A DNA stretch of 8,163 nucleotides from Candidatus Dadabacteria bacterium RIFCSPHIGHO2_12_FULL_53_21 (GCA_001775255.1 MFCJ01000031.1:1-8163), one strand, 5' to 3'. Positions 1-5,929 are shown, counted from the stretch's first letter. Program-made: numbers and translations. The notes: generated by a model not told the origin, from the letters alone.

Positions 1-7
1 AAATGTG

Positions 8-29
8 CCATTACACGTGCATGTAATGG
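8..29. repeat. 8-bp perfect inverted repeat near the left edge
   Basis: CCATTACA at 8-15 and TGTAATGG at 22-29 are exact reverse complements separated by 6 bases. No T-run follows on the plus strand, so it does not look like a terminator in that direction. It could be a dimeric regulator site or a chance palindrome. Confidence 0.45.
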
Positions 30-217
30 ACTGAAGTCATTGCATATTAGCCTGCTTGTGACCGTTTGTGACGAATTAATTTGGCAAATAACGTCATGGG
101 CGACAATAATTGGTTCAAATTAAGGCTCAATCTAGTTGCCCGACCCTTATGCAGGCTTTATCGGAACTGCCCCGGTATCTTTTAATCTAATCTAATGTTT
201 CCTGCTGATTACGAATT

Positions 218-231
218 CCCCGGCGCCGGGG
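218..231. repeat. 14-bp perfect GC palindrome
   Basis: CCCCGGCGCCGGGG is a perfect palindrome, followed by another G-rich run. It lies 13 bases upstream of the candidate -35 box at 244-249. GGTATC (174-179) and GATACC (237-242) are reverse complements that bracket it, so a larger fold is possible. No T-run follows on either side, so it is not a classic intrinsic terminator. Confidence 0.5.
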
Positions 232-243
232 GCGGGGATACCC

Positions 244-272
244 GTAACAAGTCGGCCGGCAGATGTTATACT
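244..272 (+). promoter_or_regulatory. Probable sigma-70-type promoter for the Bax inhibitor-1 gene
   Basis: GTAACA at 244-249 (4 of 6 to TTGACA) and TATACT at 267-272 (5 of 6 to TATAAT) are separated by 17 bases. Transcription would start about 45 bases before the ATG at 324. The gene has a good ribosome site, GGAGGT at 309-314, nine bases before the start. Pattern match only. Confidence 0.45.
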
Positions 273-323
273 TTTTCCGAAGGTAGGTTAATATTGATAC
301 TTTATTCCGGAGGTAAAAATTAA

Positions 324-1064
324 ATGATAAAAAGCTCGAATCCCGCTTTGGGAGAAAAGACGTTCGAGAGGCTCGCGTCAGGCTACACAGGCACCGGGCT
401 AATGACGATAAACGGCACGATAAACAAGACGCTCGTGCTCCTCGTCCTCGTCACCGTACCTGCCCTCTGGGTATGGGATATGTTCTCGAAATCCGGGATG
501 CAGGCGGTCACAGTCTGGATGTACGGCGGGCTGATAGGCGGGCTCGTTTTCGCCGTGATCACGATATTCAAAAAGACATGGGCCCCTTACACCGCCCCTG
601 TGTACGCTATACTCGAAGGGCTCGTCATTGGCGGCATATCCGCATACGCGGAATCCCAGTTTAAGGGGATAGTGTTTCAGGCAGTAGCGTTAACTTTCGG
701 CACCCTCCTTTCACTGCTCGTCGCCTACAGGTCGGGCGTGATAAAGGTGACCGAGAAGTTCAGGCTCGGGGTCGTGGCCGCTACAGGGGCGATATTCCTC
801 GTTTATATCGTGTCTATGGTGCTCGGGTTTTTCGGCGTGAGCGTACCGCTCATATACTCGGGCGGCACTATAGGGATACTGTTCAGCCTTTTCGTCGTGG
901 TGATAGCCGCGCTCAACCTCGTACTCGATTTCGATTTCATCGAGCAGGGGGCGCAGCAGGGCGCGCCCAGGTACATGGAATGGTACGGGGCGTTCGGGCT
1001 CATGGTCACGCTGATATGGCTTTATATCGAATTCCTGAGGCTCCTCACGAAGCTGAGACAGTAG
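324..1064 (+). CDS. Bax inhibitor-1/YccA family integral membrane protein
   Basis: A 246-residue inner-membrane protein. After a short polar N-terminus (SNPALGEKTF, residues 5-14) come about seven hydrophobic segments, roughly at 36-50, 64-82, 92-107, 115-135, 148-170, 175-200 and 220-240. Family-like features are the APVYAILEGLVIGGIS block (91-106), the acidic pair in LDFDF (D202, D204) and the C-terminal YMEWYGAFGLMVTLIWLY stretch (217-234). These fit the bacterial subgroup of the BI-1/TMBIM superfamily (BaxI_1 type). In the Bacillus homologue YetJ a pair of aspartates gates a pH-sensitive calcium leak; equivalence of D202/D204 is inferred. The ATG start is supported by GGAGGT nine bases upstream. 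The physiological role in this organism is unknown; YccA in E. coli modulates FtsH. Family assignment is firm, function is not. Confidence 0.92.
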   Translation: MIKSSNPALGEKTFERLASGYTGTGLMTINGTINKTLVLLVLVTVPALWVWDMFSKSGMQAVTVWMYGGLIGGLVFAVITIFKKTWAPYTAPVYAILEGLVIGGISAYAESQFKGIVFQAVALTFGTLLSLLVAYRSGVIKVTEKFRLGVVAATGAIFLVYIVSMVLGFFGVSVPLIYSGGTIGILFSLFVVVIAALNLVLDFDFIEQGAQQGAPRYMEWYGAFGLMVTLIWLYIEFLRLLTKLRQ

Positions 1065-1078
1065 TGAAGCGCTGTCTC
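1055..1078 (+). repeat. Hairpin-forming inverted repeat across the stop codon
   Basis: GAGACAG (1055-1061) and CTGTCTC (1072-1078) form a perfect 7-bp stem with a 10-base loop that begins with the stop codon TAG (1062-1064). No T-run follows, so it is at best an mRNA-stabilising or attenuating hairpin, and it may be chance. Confidence 0.35.
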
Positions 1079-1117
1079 GCGGCAGTACAGGGATTAACTT
1101 TACGAAAATAATTTATT

Positions 1118-1130
1118 GCGGAGGAATAAT
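1118..1130 (+). promoter_or_regulatory. Ribosome binding site that fixes the TTG start at 1131
   Basis: GGAGGA at 1120-1125 lies 5 bases before the TTG at 1131. The upstream in-frame TTG at 1116 overlaps this Shine-Dalgarno and has no ribosome site of its own. The 1131 start also puts the signal peptide directly at the N-terminus. Confidence 0.8.
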
Positions 1131-1691
1131 TTGAATACCAAGTTTAATTACGCGGCGGCTCTGATTGTCGTTGCAGTCATCGCAGTCTCCATACTCGCTG
1201 CCCCTCTACGTCCTGCCGTCGCGCAGTCAGGCGCGGGCACGCCCGAGGCCCTCGGAAACAAAGTGCTCGAAGCCATAAAGGCCCAGAACAAGGACGAGCT
1301 GAAATCCCTGATCCATCCCGAGGTCATCTCCTATCTCAAGGACAAGAACCCGGGGGAGCTTGACAAGGTTATCGGCAACCTGCTGAGCCTGAAGATCCCG
1401 CCGACATCGGAATTCGTCGTACAGCCGATGGAAGAGGTATCCGAATACGATAAAGCCACGCAGACGCTCACGTTCAGGGAGAACACGCTCTATTTCCCCA
1501 TCCCGCCTACTGACCTGCTCGTGCTCGTGACAGAGGCCGAGATTCCGAAGAAAGACGAGAAGGGAGTAGAGACCAAGGTGAAAGCCAAGGTCGGCGTAAT
1601 GGTCAACACAATCACTCAATATAACAAGGGCTGGTATATAGTGCTTCCCGTGAAAAAGGCCGCCGATAAAGAGGAAGAGAAACCGGAGTAA
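1131..1691 (+). CDS. Exported protein of unknown function (signal peptide, TTG start)
   Basis: A 186-residue protein when started at the TTG that follows the GGAGGA site. Residues 1-32 look like a Sec signal peptide: a Lys near the start, a hydrophobic core (AAALIVVAVIAVSILAA) and a likely signal peptidase I site after AVA in RPAVAQSGAG. There is no lipobox cysteine, so a soluble periplasmic or secreted protein is expected. The mature part starts with a helical region (TPEALGNKVLEAIKAQNKDELKSLI) and continues with strand-rich, charged sequence. The helix-then-sheet layout and the phrase on residue use in 'KAQNKDELKSLIHPE' recall NTF2-like or SnoaL-like folds, but this is only an impression. 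The C-terminus is Lys/Glu-rich. I do not recognise a specific family. It lies 66 bases after the Bax inhibitor gene and 45 before the DCC1-like gene, so co-transcription with the latter is plausible. Confidence 0.85.
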   Translation: MNTKFNYAAALIVVAVIAVSILAAPLRPAVAQSGAGTPEALGNKVLEAIKAQNKDELKSLIHPEVISYLKDKNPGELDKVIGNLLSLKIPPTSEFVVQPMEEVSEYDKATQTLTFRENTLYFPIPPTDLLVLVTEAEIPKKDEKGVETKVKAKVGVMVNTITQYNKGWYIVLPVKKAADKEEEKPE

Positions 1692-1736
1692 GACGCCCGG
1701 CGGCACACGACTCAAGGCCCTCGATAGAAGGCATCC

Positions 1737-2150
1737 GTGAGCGATAAAAATATCGGACACCCGCTTATAATCTTCGACGGGGTATGCAATTACTGCTGCG
1801 GGGTGGTCAACTCCATCATCGGGAGAGACCCCGGCGGCGTATTCAGGTTCGCGCCGTTCCAGTCGGAAGCGGCCGGGAGAATACTCGGGCAATACAACTA
1901 CCCCTCCGACAGCCTCGATTCGTTCGTATTGATAGACGGAGGGAAGCTCTATACCAAATCCGAAGCCGGGCTCAGGGTGCAGAAGCTCCTGGGCGGAATA
2001 CACAAGCTGCTCTACGCGTTTATCGCGGTGCCCGCGCCCGTCAGGGACGCCGTCTACGATTACATAGCCCGGAACAGGTACAAATGGTACGGTAAAAAAG
2101 AGGAGTGCATGATACCCTCCCCGGATATAAAGAACAGGTTCCTCGAATGA
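1737..2150 (+). CDS. DCC1/DUF393-family thiol-disulfide oxidoreductase-like protein
   Basis: A 137-residue protein with the family signature near its N-terminus: a strand (PLIIFDG) followed by DGVCNYCC, giving D14, C17 and C20 in a DxxCxxC arrangement plus an extra adjacent C21. The later FRFAPFQSEAAGRIL, a DSFVLIDGGKLYTKSEA strand-turn region and the C-terminal NRYKWYGKKEEC stretch also match the usual order of the DUF393/DCC family, and the length is typical. The fold is thioredoxin-like and a redox role is proposed for the family, but the substrate is not established. The start is GTG, supported by AGAAGG at 1726-1731 five bases before it. With the exported protein just upstream it may form a two-gene unit; a functional link between them is inference. 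Confidence 0.9.
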   Translation: MSDKNIGHPLIIFDGVCNYCCGVVNSIIGRDPGGVFRFAPFQSEAAGRILGQYNYPSDSLDSFVLIDGGKLYTKSEAGLRVQKLLGGIHKLLYAFIAVPAPVRDAVYDYIARNRYKWYGKKEECMIPSPDIKNRFLE

Positions 2151-2165
2151 GCGCCGTGTATCGTA

Positions 2166-2171
2166 TATAAT
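2166..2171 (+). promoter_or_regulatory. Isolated TATAAT box before the acyltransferase-aminotransferase gene
   Basis: A perfect -10 hexamer lies about 26 bases before the ATG at 2197 in the 46-base gap after the DCC1-like gene. No good -35 box is found at the right distance. If used, the leader would be only about 20 bases long and lacks a Shine-Dalgarno. Could be chance in an AT-rich gap. Confidence 0.3.
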
Positions 2172-2196
2172 TTATTCCTGTAATAACACCATAGAT

Positions 2197-3834
2197 ATGG
2201 ACCCCGAAACGATGCAGGACGGCCTCCTCTACAAGTTAGCCGCGCTCGACAGCGAGTTCGAGCAGATACACAGGCTCAACTACGAGACGTTCGTCGAGGA
2301 GATACCCCAGCACGGGGAGAACCCTGAAAGGAGGCTCGTCGATAAATTCCACGGCGAGAATACCTATATCGTCTGCCTCGACGGGGAAGAGCTCGCCGGC
2401 ATGCTCGCAGTCAGGGATAAGCGCCCCTTCTCCCTCGATCAGAAGCTTCCCGGCCTCGATTCATACCTCCCCCGGTCTCGCTCGCTGTGCGAGCTGAGAC
2501 TCCTCTGCGTGAAGAAGGAGCGCCGCTACCGCAAGGTGCTGCTGGGCCTCTTCACAAAACTCGCCGCTTACTGTGAGGAGAAAAAATACGACCTCGCTAT
2601 CATTTCGGCAAACGTGGCTCAGGGGAAGCTCTACAGGAACCTCGGGTTCATACCGTTCGGCCCCGAGGTCGGAAGCGATGGGGCGAGGTATCAGCCGATG
2701 TACCTGACTCCCGAATCCTATTACGGGATGAAGGAGCGGACGAAGCTCCTTTCGAGAATGGACGGTGAGGCATCCGTCTCCCAAAAACACATGAACCTGC
2801 TGCCGGGGCCCGTCGACGTCAGCGCGGATACGGAAAGGGCCATGGCCGGCACCCCCGTGTCCCACAGGACGGAGGAGTTCAACGAGGACCTCGCCCGCGT
2901 GAAGCAGATCCTCTCTTCCATTACGGGGGCGAAACACACTGCGGTACTGATGGGTTCGGGCACGCTCGCGAACGACGCGGTTGCCGCTCAGCTCTCTCTC
3001 ACGGAAGGGAATGGCCTCATTCTCTCGAACGGGGAGTTCGGGGAGCGCCTCATAGACCACGCGCGCAGGTGGGGACTCTCGTTCTGTACGATAGAAAAGC
3101 AATGGGGAGGGCGCTTCAGCCGCGAAGAGACCGAAAAAGCGCTCGATAAAAATCCCGGAGCGTCATGGCTGTGGGCGGTACATTCGGAGACCTCGACAGG
3201 TGTATTGAACGACGCGGGCATGCTCGGAGAGATATGCGCTGACCGGGGCATTGACCTCTGCCTCGACTGCATAAGCTCCCTCGGCACCGTGCCGCTCGAC
3301 CTCGCGCGCGTTTACATGGCGACAGGGGTGAGCGGGAAGGGTCTCAGGTCTTATCCGGGGCTCTCGTTCGTTTTCTACAACCACGAGATCGCGTCCCGGC
3401 CGGACAAGCTGCCCCGCTACCTCGACCTCGGCTTATACGCGGAATCAGCGGGCACTCCGTTTACGCTCTCATCCAACCTCCTCAGCGCGCTCAAGGCGTC
3501 GATCTCGAATTTCTCCGCGGAAGAAAGATACGCGGAGCTTCGCAAGCGCTCGGACTGGCTCAGGGAAAAGCTTTCGGACGCCGGGTACGACATAGTCGCC
3601 GAAAAGGGACAAGAGTCGCCCGCCGTCATAACCATCCCGCTTCCCGAGAGGCTCGTCTCCCGGGTTCTCGGAATGAAGCTCGAACGTTCGGGCTATTACA
3701 TTAACTGGAGGAGCGTCTACCTCCTCGAGAGAAACTGCGTTCAAATAGCGCTAATGGGGGAATGCCGGGAGGACAGTTTATCACCCCTGATAGGTTTGCT
3801 GCGCGATGAGATGAAGTCCCGGCACCGGGCATAG
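2197..3834 (+). CDS. GNAT-type acyltransferase fused to class V PLP-dependent aminotransferase
   Basis: One uninterrupted frame of 545 residues with two domains. Residues about 15-170 look like a GNAT N-acyltransferase: an N-terminal YETFVEE segment (29-35) like that of FeeM/autoinducer-synthase-like members, the CELRLLCVKKERRYRKVLLG block (98-117) where the acyl-CoA pyrophosphate loop would be, and the typical YRNLGFIPFG end (146-155). Residues about 195-540 are a class V (fold-type I) aminotransferase similar to alanine-glyoxylate or 2-aminoethylphosphonate aminotransferases: LLPGPVDV (201-208), SHRTEEF (222-228), GSGT (253-256), HSETSTG (329-335), D357 in DCISSLG for the pyridine nitrogen, and K381 in SGKGL as the likely Schiff-base lysine. 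All key PLP residues seem present, so the aminotransferase half should be active. The amino substrate and acyl donor cannot be read from the sequence. No Shine-Dalgarno precedes the ATG at 2197; a second in-frame ATG at 2212 also lacks one. Confidence 0.88.
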   Translation: MDPETMQDGLLYKLAALDSEFEQIHRLNYETFVEEIPQHGENPERRLVDKFHGENTYIVCLDGEELAGMLAVRDKRPFSLDQKLPGLDSYLPRSRSLCELRLLCVKKERRYRKVLLGLFTKLAAYCEEKKYDLAIISANVAQGKLYRNLGFIPFGPEVGSDGARYQPMYLTPESYYGMKERTKLLSRMDGEASVSQKHMNLLPGPVDVSADTERAMAGTPVSHRTEEFNEDLARVKQILSSITGAKHTAVLMGSGTLANDAVAAQLSLTEGNGLILSNGEFGERLIDHARRWGLSFCTIEKQWGGRFSREETEKALDKNPGASWLWAVHSETSTGVLNDAGMLGEICADRGIDLCLDCISSLGTVPLDLARVYMATGVSGKGLRSYPGLSFVFYNHEIASRPDKLPRYLDLGLYAESAGTPFTLSSNLLSALKASISNFSAEERYAELRKRSDWLREKLSDAGYDIVAEKGQESPAVITIPLPERLVSRVLGMKLERSGYYINWRSVYLLERNCVQIALMGECREDSLSPLIGLLRDEMKSRHRA

Positions 3835-3851
3835 GGCTTTCCCCGCGCTCT

Positions 3852-3880
3852 TTGACGAATCCACGCTAAAGTTTTATTAT
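3852..3880 (+). promoter_or_regulatory. Strong sigma-70-type promoter for the first YIP1 gene
   Basis: TTGACG (3852-3857) and TATTAT (3875-3880) each match consensus at five of six positions and are separated by the ideal 17 bases. Transcription would begin around 3887, about 29 bases before the ATG at 3916, leaving room for the GGAGGAGGAA ribosome site at 3901-3910. This separates the YIP1 cluster from the preceding gene. Confidence 0.65.
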
Positions 3881-3915
3881 GTGCATATTTATAAATTCAC
3901 GGAGGAGGAACCAAT

Positions 3916-4458
3916 ATGGCCATTTTGATCGATCGTATGATCAGGGCTTCCAAGCTCGACGTTAGTCTTTATGAAGAAGTAGAGGCCGACAAGGGGTCGA
4001 TGGGACAGGCGGTTACTATCGTCGTGCTGTCGAGCATCGCGGCCGGTATAGGCTCTTTAGGGGTATTCGGTATAGAGGGGTTGATCTTCACCACCATAGG
4101 AGCTCTAGTCGGATGGCTGATATGGGCGTTCCTGACTTTCATCATAGGCACGAAGCTGCTGCCGGAGCCCGGGACGAAAACCGATATGGGGGAGATGCTC
4201 CGGACAATAGGCTTTTCGAGCTCGCCGGGTGTGCTCCGCATACTCGGTATTATTCCGGTCGCCGGCGGCATTATAACATTCGCGGTAGGTATATGGATGC
4301 TCGTAGCCATGATAATCGCGGTGAGGCAGGCGCTCGACTATAAGAGCACGTGGCGCGCCGTGGGCGTATGCTTAATCGGCTTTGTAGTATATTTCGTGAT
4401 CATGTATTTCATCCTTACGATAATCGGCGTAAATCCGGCTGCACAGCCTGGCGTATGA
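3916..4458 (+). CDS. YIP1-family multi-pass membrane protein, copy 1 of 3
   Basis: A 180-residue protein with a short amphipathic N-terminus (IDRMIRASKLDVSLYEEVE) followed by about five hydrophobic segments, an architecture typical of bacterial YIP1-domain proteins. Landmarks shared with the two following genes are LYEEVEADKGSMGQA (residues about 18-32), GTKLLPEP after the second to third membrane segment, the TIGFSSSPGVLRIL helix, and VAMIIAVRQALDYKSTWRA (about 129-147). The start is ATG with a near-perfect GGAGGAGGAA site five bases upstream and a good promoter. By hand alignment it is about two-thirds identical to copy 2 without gaps through most of its length. Eukaryotic Yip1 proteins act in vesicle trafficking; the role of bacterial members is not known, and no function is assigned here. 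Confidence 0.87.
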   Translation: MAILIDRMIRASKLDVSLYEEVEADKGSMGQAVTIVVLSSIAAGIGSLGVFGIEGLIFTTIGALVGWLIWAFLTFIIGTKLLPEPGTKTDMGEMLRTIGFSSSPGVLRILGIIPVAGGIITFAVGIWMLVAMIIAVRQALDYKSTWRAVGVCLIGFVVYFVIMYFILTIIGVNPAAQPGV

Positions 4459-4594
4459 TGCGGTGTTCTATTCGAGGTACGGGGCTTAAGCCGGGCTCGT
4501 CGCGTCAAGGGAAAAATTTGAAAGGGTAGTGGAATCGCCTGATTCTTTTGAATTTCGGTCAACGAGCTGTTAACTTACTCCGCAAAATAAAATC

Positions 4595-4615
4595 GAGAGG
4601 TGTATGGCATAAGTG
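4595..4615 (+). promoter_or_regulatory. Ribosome site with decoy ATG-GCA-TAA ahead of the GTG start of YIP1 copy 2
   Basis: GAGAGGTG (4595-4602) is followed by ATG at 4604, which is in frame but runs into TAA after one more codon (ATG GCA TAA), and then by GTG at 4613. Copy 3 has the same layout, GAGGTG then ten bases then GTG (5261-5279), with ACC and TCC in place of the ATG and TAA. The shared layout supports GTG 4613 as the true start. Confidence 0.6.
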
Positions 4616-5137
4616 TTCATTAAAAGAGTCATAAGGGCTCTCAAGCTCGACCCGGAGCTGTACGAAGAGGTCGAGGCCGACAAGGGGTCGATGGGGCAGG
4701 CGATGCTGGTGGTCGTTATGGTAAGTGTCGCGGCGGGTATAGGCTCGATCGGGATTTTGGGGATAGAGGGGGTTATCGTCGGGACGATATTGGACCTGAT
4801 CGGGTGGTTTATCTGGGCTTTACTGGCTTATGTCATCGGCACGAAGCTCCTGCCCGAGCCTCAGACGAAATCGGACTTGGGAGAGCTGCTCAGGGTAATA
4901 GGATTCGCGAGGTCGCCCGGAATTTTCCTTATTCTCTTATTAATACCGGTAGTGAGTAAGTTTATCGCCATCGTTCTAACGATCTGGATGTTCGTGGCGA
5001 TGGTAATAGCCGTAAGGCAGGCGCTCGACTACAAAAGCACATGGCGCGCTGCGGGCGTGTGTATATTAGGCGCCGTCATATATTTTATTATTAACATTGT
5101 AGTAAATTCGTTCCTGGTGAATCAGGGCGCCGTATAG
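4613..5137 (+). CDS. YIP1-family multi-pass membrane protein, copy 2 of 3
   Basis: A 174-residue paralogue of the gene before it, with the same order of landmarks: IRALKLDPELYEEVEADKGS at the N-terminus, AAGIGS, the GWFIWALL membrane segment, GTKLLPEPQTKSD, RVIGFARSPGIF, and VAMVIAVRQALDYKSTWRA before the last membrane segment. About five hydrophobic segments are predicted. It begins at GTG (read MFIKRVIRA), chosen because copy 3 has the same start and the same ribosome-site spacing. It resembles copy 1 most in the body of the protein but copy 3 most in the first 21 codons, where only six of 63 bases differ from copy 3. It lies 154 bases after copy 1 with no clear promoter in the gap (TTGAAA and TTGAAT boxes are seen without good -10 partners), so it may be read through from copy 1. 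Function unknown. Confidence 0.86.
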   Translation: MFIKRVIRALKLDPELYEEVEADKGSMGQAMLVVVMVSVAAGIGSIGILGIEGVIVGTILDLIGWFIWALLAYVIGTKLLPEPQTKSDLGELLRVIGFARSPGIFLILLLIPVVSKFIAIVLTIWMFVAMVIAVRQALDYKSTWRAAGVCILGAVIYFIINIVVNSFLVNQGAV

Positions 5138-5160
5138 CCGGCGCGGTTCGCAGGGGTAGA

Positions 5161-5188
5161 GTCCGGTCAAGTGATGTTTTATCCGGAC
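5161..5188 (+). repeat. Inverted repeat downstream of YIP1 copy 2
   Basis: GTCCGG (5161-5166) and CCGGAC (5183-5188) form a perfect 6-bp stem with a 16-base loop, 23 bases after the stop codon. A short TTTT lies about 17 bases beyond, too far for a standard intrinsic terminator. Could be a weak terminator or an operator next to the promoter of copy 3. Confidence 0.3.
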
Positions 5189-5207
5189 AGCCGACAGTTA
5201 ACTAATT

Positions 5208-5236
5208 TTGACTTATCGATTTGTTAGATTTATGTT
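5208..5236 (+). promoter_or_regulatory. Probable sigma-70-type promoter for YIP1 copy 3
   Basis: TTGACT (5208-5213, five of six to consensus) and TATGTT (5231-5236, four of six) are separated by 17 bases. Transcription would start about 33 bases before the GTG at 5277. It suggests that copy 3 can be expressed separately from copies 1 and 2. Confidence 0.5.
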
Positions 5237-5276
5237 GTAATTCCTATATTTCCTGTTTCCGAGGTGAACCGCATCC

Positions 5277-5807
5277 GTGTTTATTAAAAGAGTCATAAGG
5301 GCGCTCACGCTCGACCCGGAGCTTTACGAAGAAGTAGAGCACGATAAGAGCGCGATGTGGCAGGCGGTGATAGTGGTCTTCCTCGTGAGCCTCTCGAGGG
5401 GCATCTACAGCTACCAGACGGGAGACTACAAAGGCCTCATACTGGGGACTATCACCAGTTTCATCCTCTGGATACTGCTCGCCTTCCTGATCTACCTTAT
5501 CGGCACGAAGCTCTTCCCGGAGTCCGATACCAGGAGCGACCAGTGGGAGATCATGCGCGTGCTCGGGTTTGCGAGCGCGCCGGGTATCTTCAGGGTCTTC
5601 GCGGTCGTGCCTCACCTTACGGCGGTCGTGCTTGTGATCGTGTGGGTGTGGACGCTCGTCGCGATGATAATCGGCGTGAGGCAGGCGCTCGATTTCAAGA
5701 ACACCTGGAACGCCATCTGGGTGTGCGTCGTGGGGCTCATCATGTACTGGCTCGTGTATATAATCTTCTATTTCGCCTACGGGCTGCCGAAGCCCGCATG
5801 GTCGTAA
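5277..5807 (+). CDS. YIP1-family multi-pass membrane protein, copy 3 of 3 (most diverged)
   Basis: A 176-residue paralogue that keeps the N-terminal IRALTLDPELYEEVE, GTKLFPE, the RVLGFASAPGIFRVF helix and VAMIIGVRQALDFKNTW blocks but differs elsewhere. The GIGS loop of copies 1 and 2 is replaced by RGIYSYQTGDYKG, and aromatic residues, notably Trp, are far more frequent in the membrane segments and loops (MWQA, DQWEIM, VWVWTL, NAIWVC, MYWLVY). About five hydrophobic segments remain. The GTG start is supported by GAGGTG at 5261-5266 and by identity with copy 2 around the start. A candidate promoter lies just upstream. It ends the plus-strand gene series and faces the minus-strand cimA gene across a repeat-rich gap. 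The divergence suggests a specialised role or relaxed constraint; function unknown. Confidence 0.86.
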   Translation: MFIKRVIRALTLDPELYEEVEHDKSAMWQAVIVVFLVSLSRGIYSYQTGDYKGLILGTITSFILWILLAFLIYLIGTKLFPESDTRSDQWEIMRVLGFASAPGIFRVFAVVPHLTAVVLVIVWVWTLVAMIIGVRQALDFKNTWNAIWVCVVGLIMYWLVYIIFYFAYGLPKPAWS

Positions 5808-5815
5808 GTGGGGCT

Positions 5816-5846
5816 TGTCATTCAGAAGCATAGTCGAGAAATCTAT
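5816..5846 (+). repeat. Degenerate copy of the TGTCATTCtGA...GAAgAATCT environmental repeat
   Basis: The unit begins TGTCATTC, has AGTCGAGAAATCTAT at its end, and resembles from memory a short repeat scattered through many environmental bacterial genomes. Only one copy is in the window, so its repeated nature cannot be shown from this sequence alone. Confidence 0.4.
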
Positions 5847-5877
5847 CTTTTGTTTTATTTATCTATCATGCTGAACA

Positions 5878-5893
5878 CTGAATCAAGTTCAGG
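5878..5893 (+). repeat. Short hairpin repeat CTGAA-N5-TTCAGG, copy 1
   Basis: CTGAA (5878-5882) and TTCAG (5888-5892) form a stem around TCAAG. The 16-base unit matches 6208-6223 at 15 of 16 positions in the same orientation, so it is a real repeat family within this gap. Confidence 0.65.
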
Positions 5894-5929
5894 GCAGGCT
5901 TATTTCAGCTTCTCGTATTTTTTATTCTT

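Larger units (their letters stand above)
1..323. other. Non-coding leader region upstream of the Bax inhibitor gene
   Basis: No convincing gene is seen on either strand. The stretch is AT-richer than the flanking genes, with many stops in all frames. It holds an 8-bp perfect inverted repeat at 8-29, a direct repeat TTGTGAC at 56-62 and 66-72 (10-base period), three tandem TAATC/TAATC/TAATG units at 183-197, a 14-bp perfect GC palindrome at 218-231, and a probable promoter at 244-272. The upstream neighbour lies outside the window, so whether the left part is the tail of another intergenic region or a regulatory region cannot be decided. Confidence 0.7.

Noticed and set aside
218..231. Intrinsic terminator of an upstream gene
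   Set aside because: The palindrome is perfect but no T-run follows on either strand.
1227..2003. Long open frame (258 codons) on the minus strand over the exported-protein and DCC1-like genes
   Set aside because: It spans two well-supported plus-strand genes with ribosome sites, its sequence is rich in Arg/Glu/Leu repeats typical of antisense translation, and it matches no family.
2740..2800. Frameshift or missing boundary splitting the fusion gene into two genes
   Set aside because: The frame is open throughout the linker with no internal ribosome site plus start at the domain junction, and both domains are complete in one frame.
2461..3102. Minus-strand open frame over the acyltransferase-aminotransferase gene
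   Set aside because: It lies opposite catalytic motifs of the real gene, has no ribosome site and resembles no family.
4604..4612. TAA as a recoded sense codon allowing a longer YIP1 copy 2
   Set aside because: No recoding signal is visible and copy 3 shares the GTG start with the same spacing, so ordinary initiation at GTG explains it.
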